DNA from: JAVJRN01 sp040218415 | Lineage (GTDB): Bacteria > Bacteroidota > Bacteroidia > Cytophagales > Cyclobacteriaceae | Length of the DNA stretch: 64,000 nucleotides | Assembly: GCA_040218415.1 (NCBI GenBank) | Contig: JAVJRN010000057.1 | Span: 34,992-98,991, forward strand | Reading direction: 5' to 3' | Shown: positions 9,182 to 18,450 of the stretch, one piece after another | How positions within the stretch are numbered: the stretch's first letter is position 1 | How the letters are laid out: each line of letters begins with the position of its first letter | Translations under genes and position numbers: made by a program | Notes under the pieces: generated by a model | Databases searched by the model: none | What the model was told of the DNA's origin: nothing | What the model saw: only the letters and a program-made list of their open reading frames with translations

Positions 9182-12100
9182 ATGAAAAACCTATTACTCA
9201 CCTATCTATTGCTCCTGTCGGCAATATTTGTGCAAGCACAAACTGGCAAGGTGACAGTACAGAGAGATGCTGATGGGATGACACTAATGGTCAACGGTAA
9301 ACCATTAATGATCAATGGAATGAATTGGGATTATTTCCCTATAGGAACGAACTATTCATATAGTTTGTGGAACCAGCCCGATGATATTATCAAAGCAGCA
9401 TTAGACGCTGAAATGTCATTATTGCGTAATATGGGTGTAAATGCAATTAGGCAGTATACTGGAGTTCAACCAAAATGGATCCAGTACATATATGAGAATT
9501 ACGGGATATACACCATGTTGAATCATTCATTTGGTAGGTACGGCTTGACCATTGATGGTGCATGGGTTGCGGTGACTGACTATCGGGATGAAAAAACCAA
9601 AAAATTATTACTGGATGAAGCAACAGAGATGGCGGAAATGTATAGAGACACTCCTGGTTTGTTGCTTTTTTTATTAGGTAACGAGAACAATTACGGACTT
9701 TTTTGGGCTGGAGCTGAAACGGAAGATTTTCCAGATGATGAAGAAGAAAAGATGTTCATTGGTGAAAAGCGTGGAAGACCAATGTATAAACTCATGAATG
9801 ATGCAGCTATCCAAATGAAAGCATTAGATAAATCACATCCTGTGGCTATTTGTAATGGTGACCTATTATTTTCGCAGATCATCGCAGAAGAGTGTAAAGA
9901 TGTTGACATACTTGGCGTAAACATGTATAGAGGTGCTTCATTTACCGATGCTTTTGAGAGAGTGAAAAATGAACTTGACATGCCGATCATGTTCACAGAG
10001 TTTGGTGCTGATGCTTACAATGCGGTATCAAACTCCGAAGATCAAAAAATGCAAGCCTTCTTTATGGTTGAAAACTGGAAAGAAATTTATCAAAATGCCG
10101 CTGGTATGGGTAAAGCCGGTAACTCTTTAGGAGGTTTTACTTTTCAATTCAGTGATGGATGGTGGAAATTTGGTCAAACTAAAAATTTAGATGTTCATGA
10201 TAATAATGCTTCTTGGGCAAATGGGGGATATTACCTCGATCATGAAGAAGGAGCGAATAATATGAACGAAGAGTGGTTCGGAATATGCGCAAAAGGTCAA
10301 ACGGATGCTCGCGGGCTTTATCAGCTATATCCACGAGCAGCTTATTATGCTTTAAAAGAACTTCATTCTGTTGATCCGCTTGCTCCTGGAGTAACTCAGG
10401 AGACTTTAGAGAACCATTTTGCTGAAATAGAGCTGATGGATGCAGTAGTGATGGCCAGAGGCGATAAGGCTGCATTGGCTGGTGAAAAAGGAGGTAAATT
10501 GAGACTGAGCGAATTCAGAGCGAATATTTCCACTTATCAAACCGGTGGTAACCTGATCACGACACCAGATGATCCAGATCCAACAAACCCTGTCTATCCT
10601 GATCAATTAGGTTTCGATAATATGGAGTCTTATTTTATCGGTTTCGAGGCTAATCCGGCTGACAATGTTACCGCGAATGTAACCTTGAACGTATTAGGTA
10701 ATGTCGCTCAAAACCCTATCGATGAAATTTTCTATGAAAATAGAGGTCGATTCCAAAATGTAAATACGACTAACGGACCTACACCTGCACAATTGAGCAG
10801 AGTTCAAGTGTACCAAGCAGAATATACTTGGAATCATGAAATGTTTGATCTAAAAGGGTTCTACAGAACAGGACACTATCATTGGGCTTATGAAGGAGAC
10901 TTTTTTAATTTGTATCAGGAAGCTAATTACGGGCCAAACATAGATATCTATAATGGTCTCGCACCTCAAGGTTTTGAATTTGAAGGTAAGAAAGAGCTAA
11001 AGGATCTTAAAGTAGCCTACGGTAGAGAGTTATGGTGGGGTGCTAACGCCGCTGTTCTTGTGAAATATGGTAAGCATATAGGAAAATATAAAGTAACAGG
11101 AATTTTCCATGAAGATCTACAAGCACCAGGTGCGGCAGTGAGTTCCATTGCCATACCAACGCCTAAAACAAGAAGAGTTACACTAGCAGCATCTAGAGAG
11201 ATTGGTAAGTTTGGTATAGAAGCAGGTGGAATTTGGGGTGGACAACCACTCGTTGGTAGAGAATTTCAAATTGCTCAAGAAAACTCTGATGGCGATTACG
11301 ATGTTGTAGTAGATAAAATCCGAGAATCTGACACATGGGGCGGGAAGATGAAATTAACCTTCTCTTCTGGAAGAATTAACTGGTATGCACAGTCAGCTTA
11401 TATGGGATTGGTTGCTATGGGCGGATTTGATCAAACACGAACCTTTACTGGATGGAGACTTAAGGATTCAGGAAGTGGGAATCAAACTAATTTCTTAACA
11501 GGTTTCACCTATTCACTTGGTAAATGGCAAATAGCTCCTAATTTTCTATGGCAAAAGCCATTGGTTGATCCAATGCCAGGAGATGTTGGTGGAGCAGGTA
11601 GACTTAGAAACATCATCGCAGATCCTTTCATGGTTGGGGTGAACAGAGAAACTACAGCAGGTGAACTTTTAATCACCTTTGACCCTACCCCTGGTAGCTG
11701 GATGTACGAATGGGATAACGACCGTGCTGAGGACGCTAAATTCGCTGCGAGTGTTGGTTTTGTATATCGTCACCTACCTACCTCTACAGATGCTAACATC
11801 ATATTCCCTGGAACAGGTCGAGTGGCTGCTGCTGCTGATGGCGCAGCTCCAGCTTTAGACTTATGGGAAGTCAATGCACGCCTTGTATCGAAACTAACCC
11901 CAGATTTTGGAATTATCGCCAATCTTTACGGTGGAAACGGTCAAGCAAGAGGATCCGATCCTCGGGAAATCGAAAGATATGGTGGTGATGTTCGAGTAAT
12001 CTACAAAACCATCAAGGTTGTTTCTCATGTGAGAGTCAATGATTGGGGTCCTTTTGATTATCACCGCGACTTTAACCTCACCTACCCTCTTCAGACGATG

Positions 12101-12322
12101 TTGGATGTCTCTACTTCTGCTGGAAAGCAAGATTGGTTTGTGCTCCCTAACACAACCTTAGGAATGAGGTTTACTTGGAGATCAATGGACGAAAATTCTC
12201 CACGCTATTCACCAAATGCCGCAGAAGAGTTTGCAACATCTCCAATAATAAGCCCTGTTGGTTTTCCAAATGGAAACGAATGGGAGTTTAGAACTTATGT
12301 AAATATTAGTCTTGGTAAATAA
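9182..12322 (+). CDS. Clan GH-A glycosidase fused to an outer-membrane beta-barrel-like domain
   Basis: About 1046 residues if translation begins at the ATG at 9182, which gives a clean signal peptide (MKNLLLTYLLLL...VQA). An ATG at 9167 would add five residues, and residue numbers here count from it. Residues about 25-410 form a TIM-barrel glycosidase related to the GH2 catalytic domain, with similarity to GH5/GH72-type enzymes. The probable acid/base E173 lies in LLGNENNYG and the probable nucleophile E278 in MFTEFGADAYN. After a linker with TTPDDPDPTNP (about 465-475), the last 550 residues are long alternating hydrophobic/polar strands rich in Tyr, Trp and Gly (GFEANPADNV, KFGIEAGGIWGG, WQIAPNFLWQ), as in porin-like outer-membrane barrels. 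It heads an operon with two glycan-binding lipoproteins and a GH16. Role inferred: cleavage or transglycosylation of glucan oligosaccharides at the outer membrane. Confidence 0.75.
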   Translation: MKNLLLTYLLLLSAIFVQAQTGKVTVQRDADGMTLMVNGKPLMINGMNWDYFPIGTNYSYSLWNQPDDIIKAALDAEMSLLRNMGVNAIRQYTGVQPKWIQYIYENYGIYTMLNHSFGRYGLTIDGAWVAVTDYRDEKTKKLLLDEATEMAEMYRDTPGLLLFLLGNENNYGLFWAGAETEDFPDDEEEKMFIGEKRGRPMYKLMNDAAIQMKALDKSHPVAICNGDLLFSQIIAEECKDVDILGVNMYRGASFTDAFERVKNELDMPIMFTEFGADAYNAVSNSEDQKMQAFFMVENWKEIYQNAAGMGKAGNSLGGFTFQFSDGWWKFGQTKNLDVHDNNASWANGGYYLDHEEGANNMNEEWFGICAKGQTDARGLYQLYPRAAYYALKELHSVDPLAPGVTQETLENHFAEIELMDAVVMARGDKAALAGEKGGKLRLSEFRANISTYQTGGNLITTPDDPDPTNPVYPDQLGFDNMESYFIGFEANPADNVTANVTLNVLGNVAQNPIDEIFYENRGRFQNVNTTNGPTPAQLSRVQVYQAEYTWNHEMFDLKGFYRTGHYHWAYEGDFFNLYQEANYGPNIDIYNGLAPQGFEFEGKKELKDLKVAYGRELWWGANAAVLVKYGKHIGKYKVTGIFHEDLQAPGAAVSSIAIPTPKTRRVTLAASREIGKFGIEAGGIWGGQPLVGREFQIAQENSDGDYDVVVDKIRESDTWGGKMKLTFSSGRINWYAQSAYMGLVAMGGFDQTRTFTGWRLKDSGSGNQTNFLTGFTYSLGKWQIAPNFLWQKPLVDPMPGDVGGAGRLRNIIADPFMVGVNRETTAGELLITFDPTPGSWMYEWDNDRAEDAKFAASVGFVYRHLPTSTDANIIFPGTGRVAAAADGAAPALDLWEVNARLVSKLTPDFGIIANLYGGNGQARGSDPREIERYGGDVRVIYKTIKVVSHVRVNDWGPFDYHRDFNLTYPLQTMLDVSTSAGKQDWFVLPNTTLGMRFTWRSMDENSPRYSPNAAEEFATSPIISPVGFPNGNEWEFRTYVNISLGK

Positions 12323-12334
12323 GAATAAATAACC

Positions 12335-13777
12335 ATGAAAAATAAAAAAATAAAAAATATAATTACCGCTCTGGTTGTCGGGGCGCTCGCTACAGTAACG
12401 ACGAGTTGTGAGAGAACAGCTTCTGATGAAGCCGTTCCAGCTACTTTTTCTACAAATGGCGATATTTTCACAGATGCACCTGTAGGTTTAGGTAATTTCT
12501 TCTATTTTCCTTTTGCACCTGATGCTACGAACCCAGTAGGTTCTAAGTTCGATGCATTCTCTGTCGATGATTCGGAGAGTTATAAAGGTACTGCCTCTAT
12601 TAGGTTTGACGTGCCAAATGCCAATGATCCTGATGGTAATTACGCGGGTGGAATATTTGTAATTGATGGAACTGGTAGAGATTTAACTGGTTACGATGCG
12701 TTTACATTTTGGGCTAAAGCGTCTCAAGGTGCGACAATAGCGCATATTGGTTTTGGAGAGGATTTCGGCGAAAACAAATACAGAGCGGTAAGGCAAAACA
12801 TTCAACTCTCAACCAACTGGGTTAAATATATCGTACCTATTCCTGATCCGTCCAAATTAGTAGAAGAACGTGGAATGTTTACGTATGCAGCTGCTGCGCC
12901 AGCGACTGGATTGGGTTTTGCCTTTTGGATTGATGAACTAAGATTTGAAAAATTGGGGACGATTGCTAAACCTAGGCCAGAAATTTTTGAGGGACAAGAG
13001 ATTTCACAAAGATCTTTTCTTGGTTTTGAAATAGCGATTAATGGCTTAAGCCAAACTTTTAATTTAGCTAATGGTATCAATCAACCAGTGATTTGTACCC
13101 CTGCGTATTTTAACTTTAATTCATCTAATCCTCAAACCGCCACTGTAAGTGAATTGGGTATTATATCTCTTATCGGCGATGGTACTGCTGAAATTACTGC
13201 CTCTATAGCGGGTGTTGAAGCGCAAGGTTCATTAACGGTAGAGGTAGATGGCGCTTTTGTTACAGCTCCTGACCCTACCCGAGACCCGAGTAATGTGATT
13301 TCAATATTTAGTGATTCTTACAATAACGTTCCTGTTGACTTTTTCAATGGATTTTGGGAACCTTTTCAAACCACAGAGTCTTCTAATTTTAACGCGGGTG
13401 GAAATAATATGATAAGTTACTCCAATTTTAATTTTGTTGGTAATCAATTCGCCAATCCAACAGTGGATGCATCAGAAATGACACATTTACATATGAACAT
13501 GCTCATTCCCAATGAAATACCAGCCGATCTTGATTTCTTAGTGACAGTCGTAAATTTTGGTGCTGATGGTGTTGAAGGCGGTGGTGATGATAATAGAGAA
13601 CAATTATTCTTTTTCGCAGATGATTTTGAAGCTGACACTTGGGCTACTCTTGAGGTGCCTTTAACATTAAGTCCAAGAAGTAATCTCGGACTCATTATCT
13701 ACGAAAATATCAACAACCCAACAACATCGGAGATAGATAACTTCTTTTTAGACAACATTTATTTCTATAAGCAATGA
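12335..13777 (+). CDS. Glycan-binding lipoprotein with Ig-like (Big_2-type) domain
   Basis: A 480-residue lipoprotein: basic N-terminus, hydrophobic stretch, and Cys in TTSCERTAS near residue 25. Three regions are visible: an N-terminal beta-sandwich (about 45-205) with DPDGNYAGGIFVIDG and FTFWAKAS, typical of carbohydrate-binding jelly rolls; a bacterial Ig-like Big_2-type domain (about 225-310, ...SSNPQTATVSELGIISLIGDGTAEITA); and a second beta-sandwich at the C-terminus (about 320-480). No catalytic motif is seen. It starts 12 bases after the fusion enzyme and overlaps the following GH16 by four bases (ATGA), so translation is probably coupled. Likely a surface glycan-binding protein that feeds the neighbouring GH16; carbohydrate specificity is inferred from the locus. 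Confidence 0.75.
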   Translation: MKNKKIKNIITALVVGALATVTTSCERTASDEAVPATFSTNGDIFTDAPVGLGNFFYFPFAPDATNPVGSKFDAFSVDDSESYKGTASIRFDVPNANDPDGNYAGGIFVIDGTGRDLTGYDAFTFWAKASQGATIAHIGFGEDFGENKYRAVRQNIQLSTNWVKYIVPIPDPSKLVEERGMFTYAAAAPATGLGFAFWIDELRFEKLGTIAKPRPEIFEGQEISQRSFLGFEIAINGLSQTFNLANGINQPVICTPAYFNFNSSNPQTATVSELGIISLIGDGTAEITASIAGVEAQGSLTVEVDGAFVTAPDPTRDPSNVISIFSDSYNNVPVDFFNGFWEPFQTTESSNFNAGGNNMISYSNFNFVGNQFANPTVDASEMTHLHMNMLIPNEIPADLDFLVTVVNFGADGVEGGGDDNREQLFFFADDFEADTWATLEVPLTLSPRSNLGLIIYENINNPTTSEIDNFFLDNIYFYKQ

Positions 13778-14628
13778 TGAAAATGAAAAATAAAATAAGC
13801 CTTTTGAATATGTTAGGAAGATATGGAACTATAAACGGATTACTCCTTGTTATAGGTGCTGTTACGATATTAGGTTGTGATGGTGATTATAAGCAAGAGG
13901 TTACTACACTTAACAACTTGGTATGGGCAGATGAATTTGATGGGTCGGGTTCGCCTGATCCAACTTATTGGTCCTTTGAAACCGGTACTGGCCAAAATGG
14001 CTGGGGTAACTTTGAGCTACAAAATTATACTGATCGCACTCAGAATGTTCAGACGCAAGGTGGTAATTTAATCATCACTGCTAGAAAAGAGTCTTTTGCT
14101 GGTTCTAATTATACTTCAGGTCGCATTATTACGAAGGATAAAATTGATTGGACGTACGGTCGTTTTGAAACAAGAATGCGCCTACCCTACGGGCAAGGCA
14201 TGTGGCCTGCCTTCTGGATGCTAGGTGCCGACATTGACAATAATGAATGGCCAGGAGCTGGCGAAATAGATATCATGGAATATAGAGGTCAAGAGCCGAC
14301 TGTCATTCATGGTAGCGTTCATGGACCTGGATATTCTGCTGGACAGGCTGAAACGAAGAGTTATGAATTAACCAATGATAGATTCGATACAGGATTCCAT
14401 GTTTTCGGTATCGAATGGGGTCCTCAATATATCAACTACTATGTGGATGATGTTTTGTACAATCAAATAACCCCTGCTGATGTTGATGGTGAATGGGTTT
14501 TTAATAAACCATTTTTTATCTTAATCAACTTAGCTGTAGGTGGAACTTTTGTTGGAGCCCCTAATAACGAAACAGTCTTTCCACAATCAATGCTTGTGGA
14601 TTATGTAAGAGTTTACGCATACGAATAA
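13774..14628 (+). CDS. GH16 endo-beta-glucanase lipoprotein (laminarinase-like)
   Basis: A 284-residue GH16 enzyme. The N-terminus has a hydrophobic stretch ending at VTILGCDGD, a lipobox, so it should be membrane anchored. The GH16 catalytic signature GEIDIMEY places the nucleophile at E164, the assisting Asp at D166 and the acid/base at E169. The flanking segments WSFETGTGQNGWGNFELQNY and GMWPAFWMLG are characteristic of the laminarinase/lichenase branch. This family hydrolyses internal beta-1,3 or mixed beta-1,3/1,4 linkages; with GH149, GH17 and GH30 nearby, beta-1,3-glucan is the likely substrate. The domain is not accompanied by a carbohydrate-binding module in the same chain; binding is probably supplied by the adjacent lipoproteins. 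The start overlaps the previous stop by four bases. Confidence 0.93.
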   Translation: MMKMKNKISLLNMLGRYGTINGLLLVIGAVTILGCDGDYKQEVTTLNNLVWADEFDGSGSPDPTYWSFETGTGQNGWGNFELQNYTDRTQNVQTQGGNLIITARKESFAGSNYTSGRIITKDKIDWTYGRFETRMRLPYGQGMWPAFWMLGADIDNNEWPGAGEIDIMEYRGQEPTVIHGSVHGPGYSAGQAETKSYELTNDRFDTGFHVFGIEWGPQYINYYVDDVLYNQITPADVDGEWVFNKPFFILINLAVGGTFVGAPNNETVFPQSMLVDYVRVYAYE

Positions 14629-14662
14629 CAATTAAATAAACTATAAAACAAGTGAACAAACA

Positions 14663-16744
14663 ATGATGAAAACAATGAATAAATTTTTGAAAAACGCATT
14701 CTTAGTAGCCTTATTAGCTACGACTGCAGTTCTCATGAGCTGTACGGAGGATGAAGATGATGCCGAGCTGCCTGCAGTAGTGGCAAGTTTTACACAGACA
14801 ACTGACTCGGAAACTGGGACAGTGACCTTTTTGAATACTTCAGAAAATGCCACTATTTATGCTTGGGATTTTGGTGATGGTACGAGTTCAACCCTCTTTG
14901 AACCATCAAAAATGTATTCTGAAAATGGAACATATACGGTCGTTTTAACCGCATCTAATGCCGCAGGGGATTCAGATGTTGCACAGGCTGATGTCGTTAT
15001 AGATGTTGTGGTAGCGGATACCGAAGCACCTGTAATTACTTTATTGGGTGATGCTGAGGTTACAATTACTGTAGGTGATACTTATGAAGATGCAGGAGCC
15101 ACAGCTAACGATAATGCAGATGGAGATATTACCTCCAGCATTGTAGTAACTGGTACTGTTGATGAAGCCACTGCAGGTACATATACATTAAACTATAATG
15201 TAAGCGATGCTGCAGGGAATGCTGCAACGGAAGTATCTAGAACGGTTATTGTTATAGAAAAGGTAAGAGTTGAGGACGGATTACTGACAAATGGTGACTT
15301 TGAGGACGGTCCTGATAATTGGTTCACCAACTACGGTGATAATGTACCTGAAATACGAAGTGAAGGAGGCAATAGCTATTTCTTTGCTGAAGTTACGGCT
15401 GCTAACTCTGGTGAGCCTTTTGCGGTTAATCTAAGTCAGATAATTGAAATAACGCCAGGTGAAAGTTATGTGCTTTCTTTCGAGGCTTCTTCCGATAGAG
15501 CAAGAACAATTATAGCTGGAATTGGCCTGAATGAAGATCCATGGAGTAATGCTACAGAAGTGGTTAACCTCACTACCGAAAGTCAAGTATTTACATTAAA
15601 ATTGACTGCCGCAGGCTTTGGTATCCCTAACAGTCGCGTTCTTTTTGATCTTAATGCAGAGAATGGCGTTGTAGTCATTGATAATGTAAGATTGGATGTA
15701 GATCCTGACGCAGGCGGAGGCGGAGGCGGCTCTGCAACCCCAATTGTAAATTTTGAAAATGCATTAGCAGGTATAGCCACAGGCCAGTTTGGCGGAGGTG
15801 TAACTGCTCAATTGATCGCAAATCCGGTCTCAGGTGGTATTAACACAAGCGCCAATGTTTTTCAGGTGAATTATACTTCAGGATCCGAATGGTGGGGTGG
15901 AACTGAGTTGGACTTTGGAACAGGTGTTCTTGATGCTTCTGCTACGGTCTACAAAGCCAAGCTTTACTCTACTGTAGCTAATTCAAATGTTCTTTTCCAA
16001 GTTGAAACAGCTTCAAATGTAGGAACAACAGGCGAAGTTCAAACGATCGTAAATGCAAACGAATGGGTTGAGGTTACTTTTACAATGCCTAATCCTCCAG
16101 CTCAAGTTAACAGAATCATCATACGACCTGATGTGTCTGATCAATCTAGTACAAAAGCGAATACCGGAACATTATATATAGATGATATCGTTTGCGAAAG
16201 TTGTACGCTAGGTTCCGGTGGCGGAGGCGGAGGCGGTGGTGGCGGAGGCGACTGCCCTGCACCTCCAGCTGGTGACTTAATATCTAATGGTGGGTTTGAG
16301 TCAGGAGAAGCTTGTTGGCAATTTGATGTATTCCCTGGATCATCTGTTTCTACAACTGTGAGTAGTGATGGCAGTAATTCAGCTGAGTTACAAGGAGCAA
16401 CTGGCCAAGCTGTTGGTTTAAAGCAAGAAAGATTTGCTGGTGGTGTTTTACAGCCAAGTACAACTTACACAGTTACTTTCGACATACAAGCTGATGGACC
16501 ATTTGGTGAAGGAGGAATTCTTAAAGTATTTACTTTCTCCGAAGGTGTTGATGGTGGTACTGTAGGTGCTACGCAGCATGTTCTTGCGGATGCTATAACC
16601 TCCCTATCAACTACTTGGGAGCAGAAGTCTTACAACTTTACAACTCCGGCTACTGCGCCTCAAGTTGAAGGTGGTTTATCTTTTTACATTGAGATAGTTA
16701 ATAGCTCAGCTAAAATTAATCTTGATAATGTTTCTATTAAATAA
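14663..16744 (+). CDS. Multi-domain glycan-binding lipoprotein (PKD, DUF5011-like, CBM-like modules)
   Basis: A 693-residue lipoprotein (lipobox AVLMSC near residue 28). Modules in order: a PKD domain (about 35-115, with YAWDFGDGTSS); a DUF5011/HYR-like Ig domain (about 120-200, DTEAPVITLLGDAEVTI...); a CBM4/9-like beta-sandwich (about 205-345, GLLTNGDFEDGPDNWF); a short Gly linker; a second beta-sandwich (about 355-510); a longer poly-Gly linker; and a final CBM4/9-like domain (about 530-693, LISNGGFESGEACWQFD). No glycosidase residues are visible. It closes the first glucan operon, 34 bases after GH16, and is followed by a strong terminator. The beads-on-a-string layout suggests a surface protein that holds polysaccharide away from the membrane. 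Confidence 0.8.
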   Translation: MMKTMNKFLKNAFLVALLATTAVLMSCTEDEDDAELPAVVASFTQTTDSETGTVTFLNTSENATIYAWDFGDGTSSTLFEPSKMYSENGTYTVVLTASNAAGDSDVAQADVVIDVVVADTEAPVITLLGDAEVTITVGDTYEDAGATANDNADGDITSSIVVTGTVDEATAGTYTLNYNVSDAAGNAATEVSRTVIVIEKVRVEDGLLTNGDFEDGPDNWFTNYGDNVPEIRSEGGNSYFFAEVTAANSGEPFAVNLSQIIEITPGESYVLSFEASSDRARTIIAGIGLNEDPWSNATEVVNLTTESQVFTLKLTAAGFGIPNSRVLFDLNAENGVVVIDNVRLDVDPDAGGGGGGSATPIVNFENALAGIATGQFGGGVTAQLIANPVSGGINTSANVFQVNYTSGSEWWGGTELDFGTGVLDASATVYKAKLYSTVANSNVLFQVETASNVGTTGEVQTIVNANEWVEVTFTMPNPPAQVNRIIIRPDVSDQSSTKANTGTLYIDDIVCESCTLGSGGGGGGGGGGGDCPAPPAGDLISNGGFESGEACWQFDVFPGSSVSTTVSSDGSNSAELQGATGQAVGLKQERFAGGVLQPSTTYTVTFDIQADGPFGEGGILKVFTFSEGVDGGTVGATQHVLADAITSLSTTWEQKSYNFTTPATAPQVEGGLSFYIEIVNSSAKINLDNVSIK
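16213..16250 (+). repeat. GGN-repeat tract encoding a poly-glycine linker
   Basis: A GGC/GGA/GGT tract encodes a run of about a dozen glycines between two carbohydrate-binding modules of the lipoprotein. A shorter copy of the same kind lies at about 15711-15730. Such tracts can change length by slippage in steps of one codon without breaking the frame, which would only alter linker length. Confidence 0.7.
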
Positions 16745-16772
16745 GTTTTAGAAACTGTTTATTAGAATATTT

Positions 16773-16812
16773 TAAAAGGTTGGGCATTCTTTAATGCCCA
16801 ACCTTTTATTTC
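16773..16812. terminator. Rho-independent terminator ending the first glucan operon
   Basis: A perfect 15-bp stem, AAAAGGTTGGGCATT (16774-16788) and AATGCCCAACCTTTT (16793-16807), with a CTTT loop and T-rich 3' flank. It separates the block beginning with the fusion enzyme from the block beginning with the sugar porter. Confidence 0.92.
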
Positions 16813-16894
16813 AAATTTCAAAACCCAACTTTCTACTAATCAAAAAAGTCCAAGTAAAAACTCAAAAATATACTCCCCTCCCCTCAAACCTAAA

Positions 16895-18445
16895 ATGAAT
16901 CCTGAAACCAATAAATCATACACCATTCTCATAAGCCTCATCGTGGCGCTTGGTGGATTTTTATTAGGATTTGACAGTGCCGTTATATCGGGAGCTGTAA
17001 AAGGTATTACGCTTTATTTCGAAATGTCTGACGCGATGATCGGCTTTGCCGTAGGATGTGTCATTTTCGGAGCAATGGCTGGTAATTTATTGGCTGGCTG
17101 GTTGTCTGATAAACTAGGCAGAAAAAACTCCCTGATTATAATAGCCGCTTTATTTACGGTTTCAGCAACTTGGTCGGCATTCGCTACCGGTTACACAGAA
17201 TTTATCATTGCAAGAATTATTGGCGGTATTGGTATTGGTGGTGCCATACTCATCGCCCCTATTTACATCGCAGAAATAGCTCCTCCAAAATTACGGGGCA
17301 GCCTGGTTTCATTCAACCAGCTCAACATTGTGATTGGAATCTCCGCGGCTTATTTCTCCAATTACTTTTTAATCAATTTTGGGAGTGACAGCTGGAGATG
17401 GATGCTCGGTGTAGAAGCCATTCCCGCATTCATCTATTTTATTGCACTCTTCACCGTACCAAAAAGCCCAAGATGGCTCATCATCAAGTTAAATGATACC
17501 ATAGCTGCAAAGCGAATATTAGAAAAAATCGGAGGTGGACAATATGCTGACCTTACGATTAAAGAAATTGAAAGAGGATTAGGTAAAAAAGAAAGCAAAG
17601 GAACAGTCAAGGATATTTTCAATCCAAGATATGCGACCATTATGATCATTGCCCTCGGAATTGCCTTTTTCCAACAAATCACAGGTATAAACGCCATTTT
17701 TTATTACGCCCCTACCATTTTTGAACAAGCCGGTGGAAGTGTTGATTCCTCTTTTTTACAAGCCATCGTGGTTGGCCTAACAAACTTAGTGTTCACCTTA
17801 ATAGCCATCTGGCTTATTGATAAACTCGGCAGAAAGCCACTCCTGTTGATCGGAACAATCTTGATGACATTTGCATTGTTTCTTGCCACTTTCGCATTTT
17901 TCAATGCCTCTTACAATTTCAATACTGCAACCATTCAGAAAGTTGCAAATACGGAAATACGAGCATTACTCCAATCGCTAGATGGAGCATCTTTTGAAAA
18001 TCAACAAAGCGCTTTTGAGGCTGTCAGTGCCAGACTTTCGTCTGACCAATTCTTAGACTTTAAAAGAAATCATATTACTCATTTTATTGATATCAATGCT
18101 ACGCTAGTTTTAATATCAATTTTATTATATGTCGCAGCTTTCGCCATTTCCTTAGGCCCAGTCATGTGGACATTAATTTCAGAAATCTTTCCAACGAAAA
18201 TTAAAGCAATTGCTGTGTCCATCGTTGGTTTTTTTAACTCACTTGTCAGCTTTGCAGTGACTCAAGTATTTCCTTGGGAATTATCTAATTTAGGGCCTAC
18301 CATGACATTTGCGCTTTATGGCGTGATGTCATTTTTGGCTATCCTATTTGTGAAAAAATTTGTAATAGAAACCAAGGGAAAAACTCTTGAAGAGATTGAA
18401 GAATTACTGATTAACAAAACTTATTCAAAAAATAAAATCACTTGA
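16895..18445 (+). CDS. MFS sugar:H+ symporter (SP family)
   Basis: A 516-residue inner-membrane transporter with 12 predicted helices. Sugar-porter signatures are present: GWLSDKLGRKN after helix 2, VPKSPRWLI at the end of helix 6, the repeat IDKLGRKP after helix 8, and an ETKGKTLEEIEEL tail. This matches glucose/xylose-type symporters. An insert of about 60 polar residues (roughly 345-405) lies in the loop before helix 10; such extra loops occur in Bacteroidota sugar porters. It opens the second glucan block and its stop lies next to the phosphorylase start, so it probably imports glucose or short beta-glucan oligosaccharides for the cytoplasmic enzymes. Substrate is inferred. Confidence 0.9.
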   Translation: MNPETNKSYTILISLIVALGGFLLGFDSAVISGAVKGITLYFEMSDAMIGFAVGCVIFGAMAGNLLAGWLSDKLGRKNSLIIIAALFTVSATWSAFATGYTEFIIARIIGGIGIGGAILIAPIYIAEIAPPKLRGSLVSFNQLNIVIGISAAYFSNYFLINFGSDSWRWMLGVEAIPAFIYFIALFTVPKSPRWLIIKLNDTIAAKRILEKIGGGQYADLTIKEIERGLGKKESKGTVKDIFNPRYATIMIIALGIAFFQQITGINAIFYYAPTIFEQAGGSVDSSFLQAIVVGLTNLVFTLIAIWLIDKLGRKPLLLIGTILMTFALFLATFAFFNASYNFNTATIQKVANTEIRALLQSLDGASFENQQSAFEAVSARLSSDQFLDFKRNHITHFIDINATLVLISILLYVAAFAISLGPVMWTLISEIFPTKIKAIAVSIVGFFNSLVSFAVTQVFPWELSNLGPTMTFALYGVMSFLAILFVKKFVIETKGKTLEEIEELLINKTYSKNKIT

Positions 18446-18450
18446 ATACA

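Noticed and set aside
15707..16250. Poly-glycine tracts as a tandem-repeat array or mobile element
   Set aside because: They are in-frame low-complexity linkers between folded modules, with no repeat beyond the codon level.
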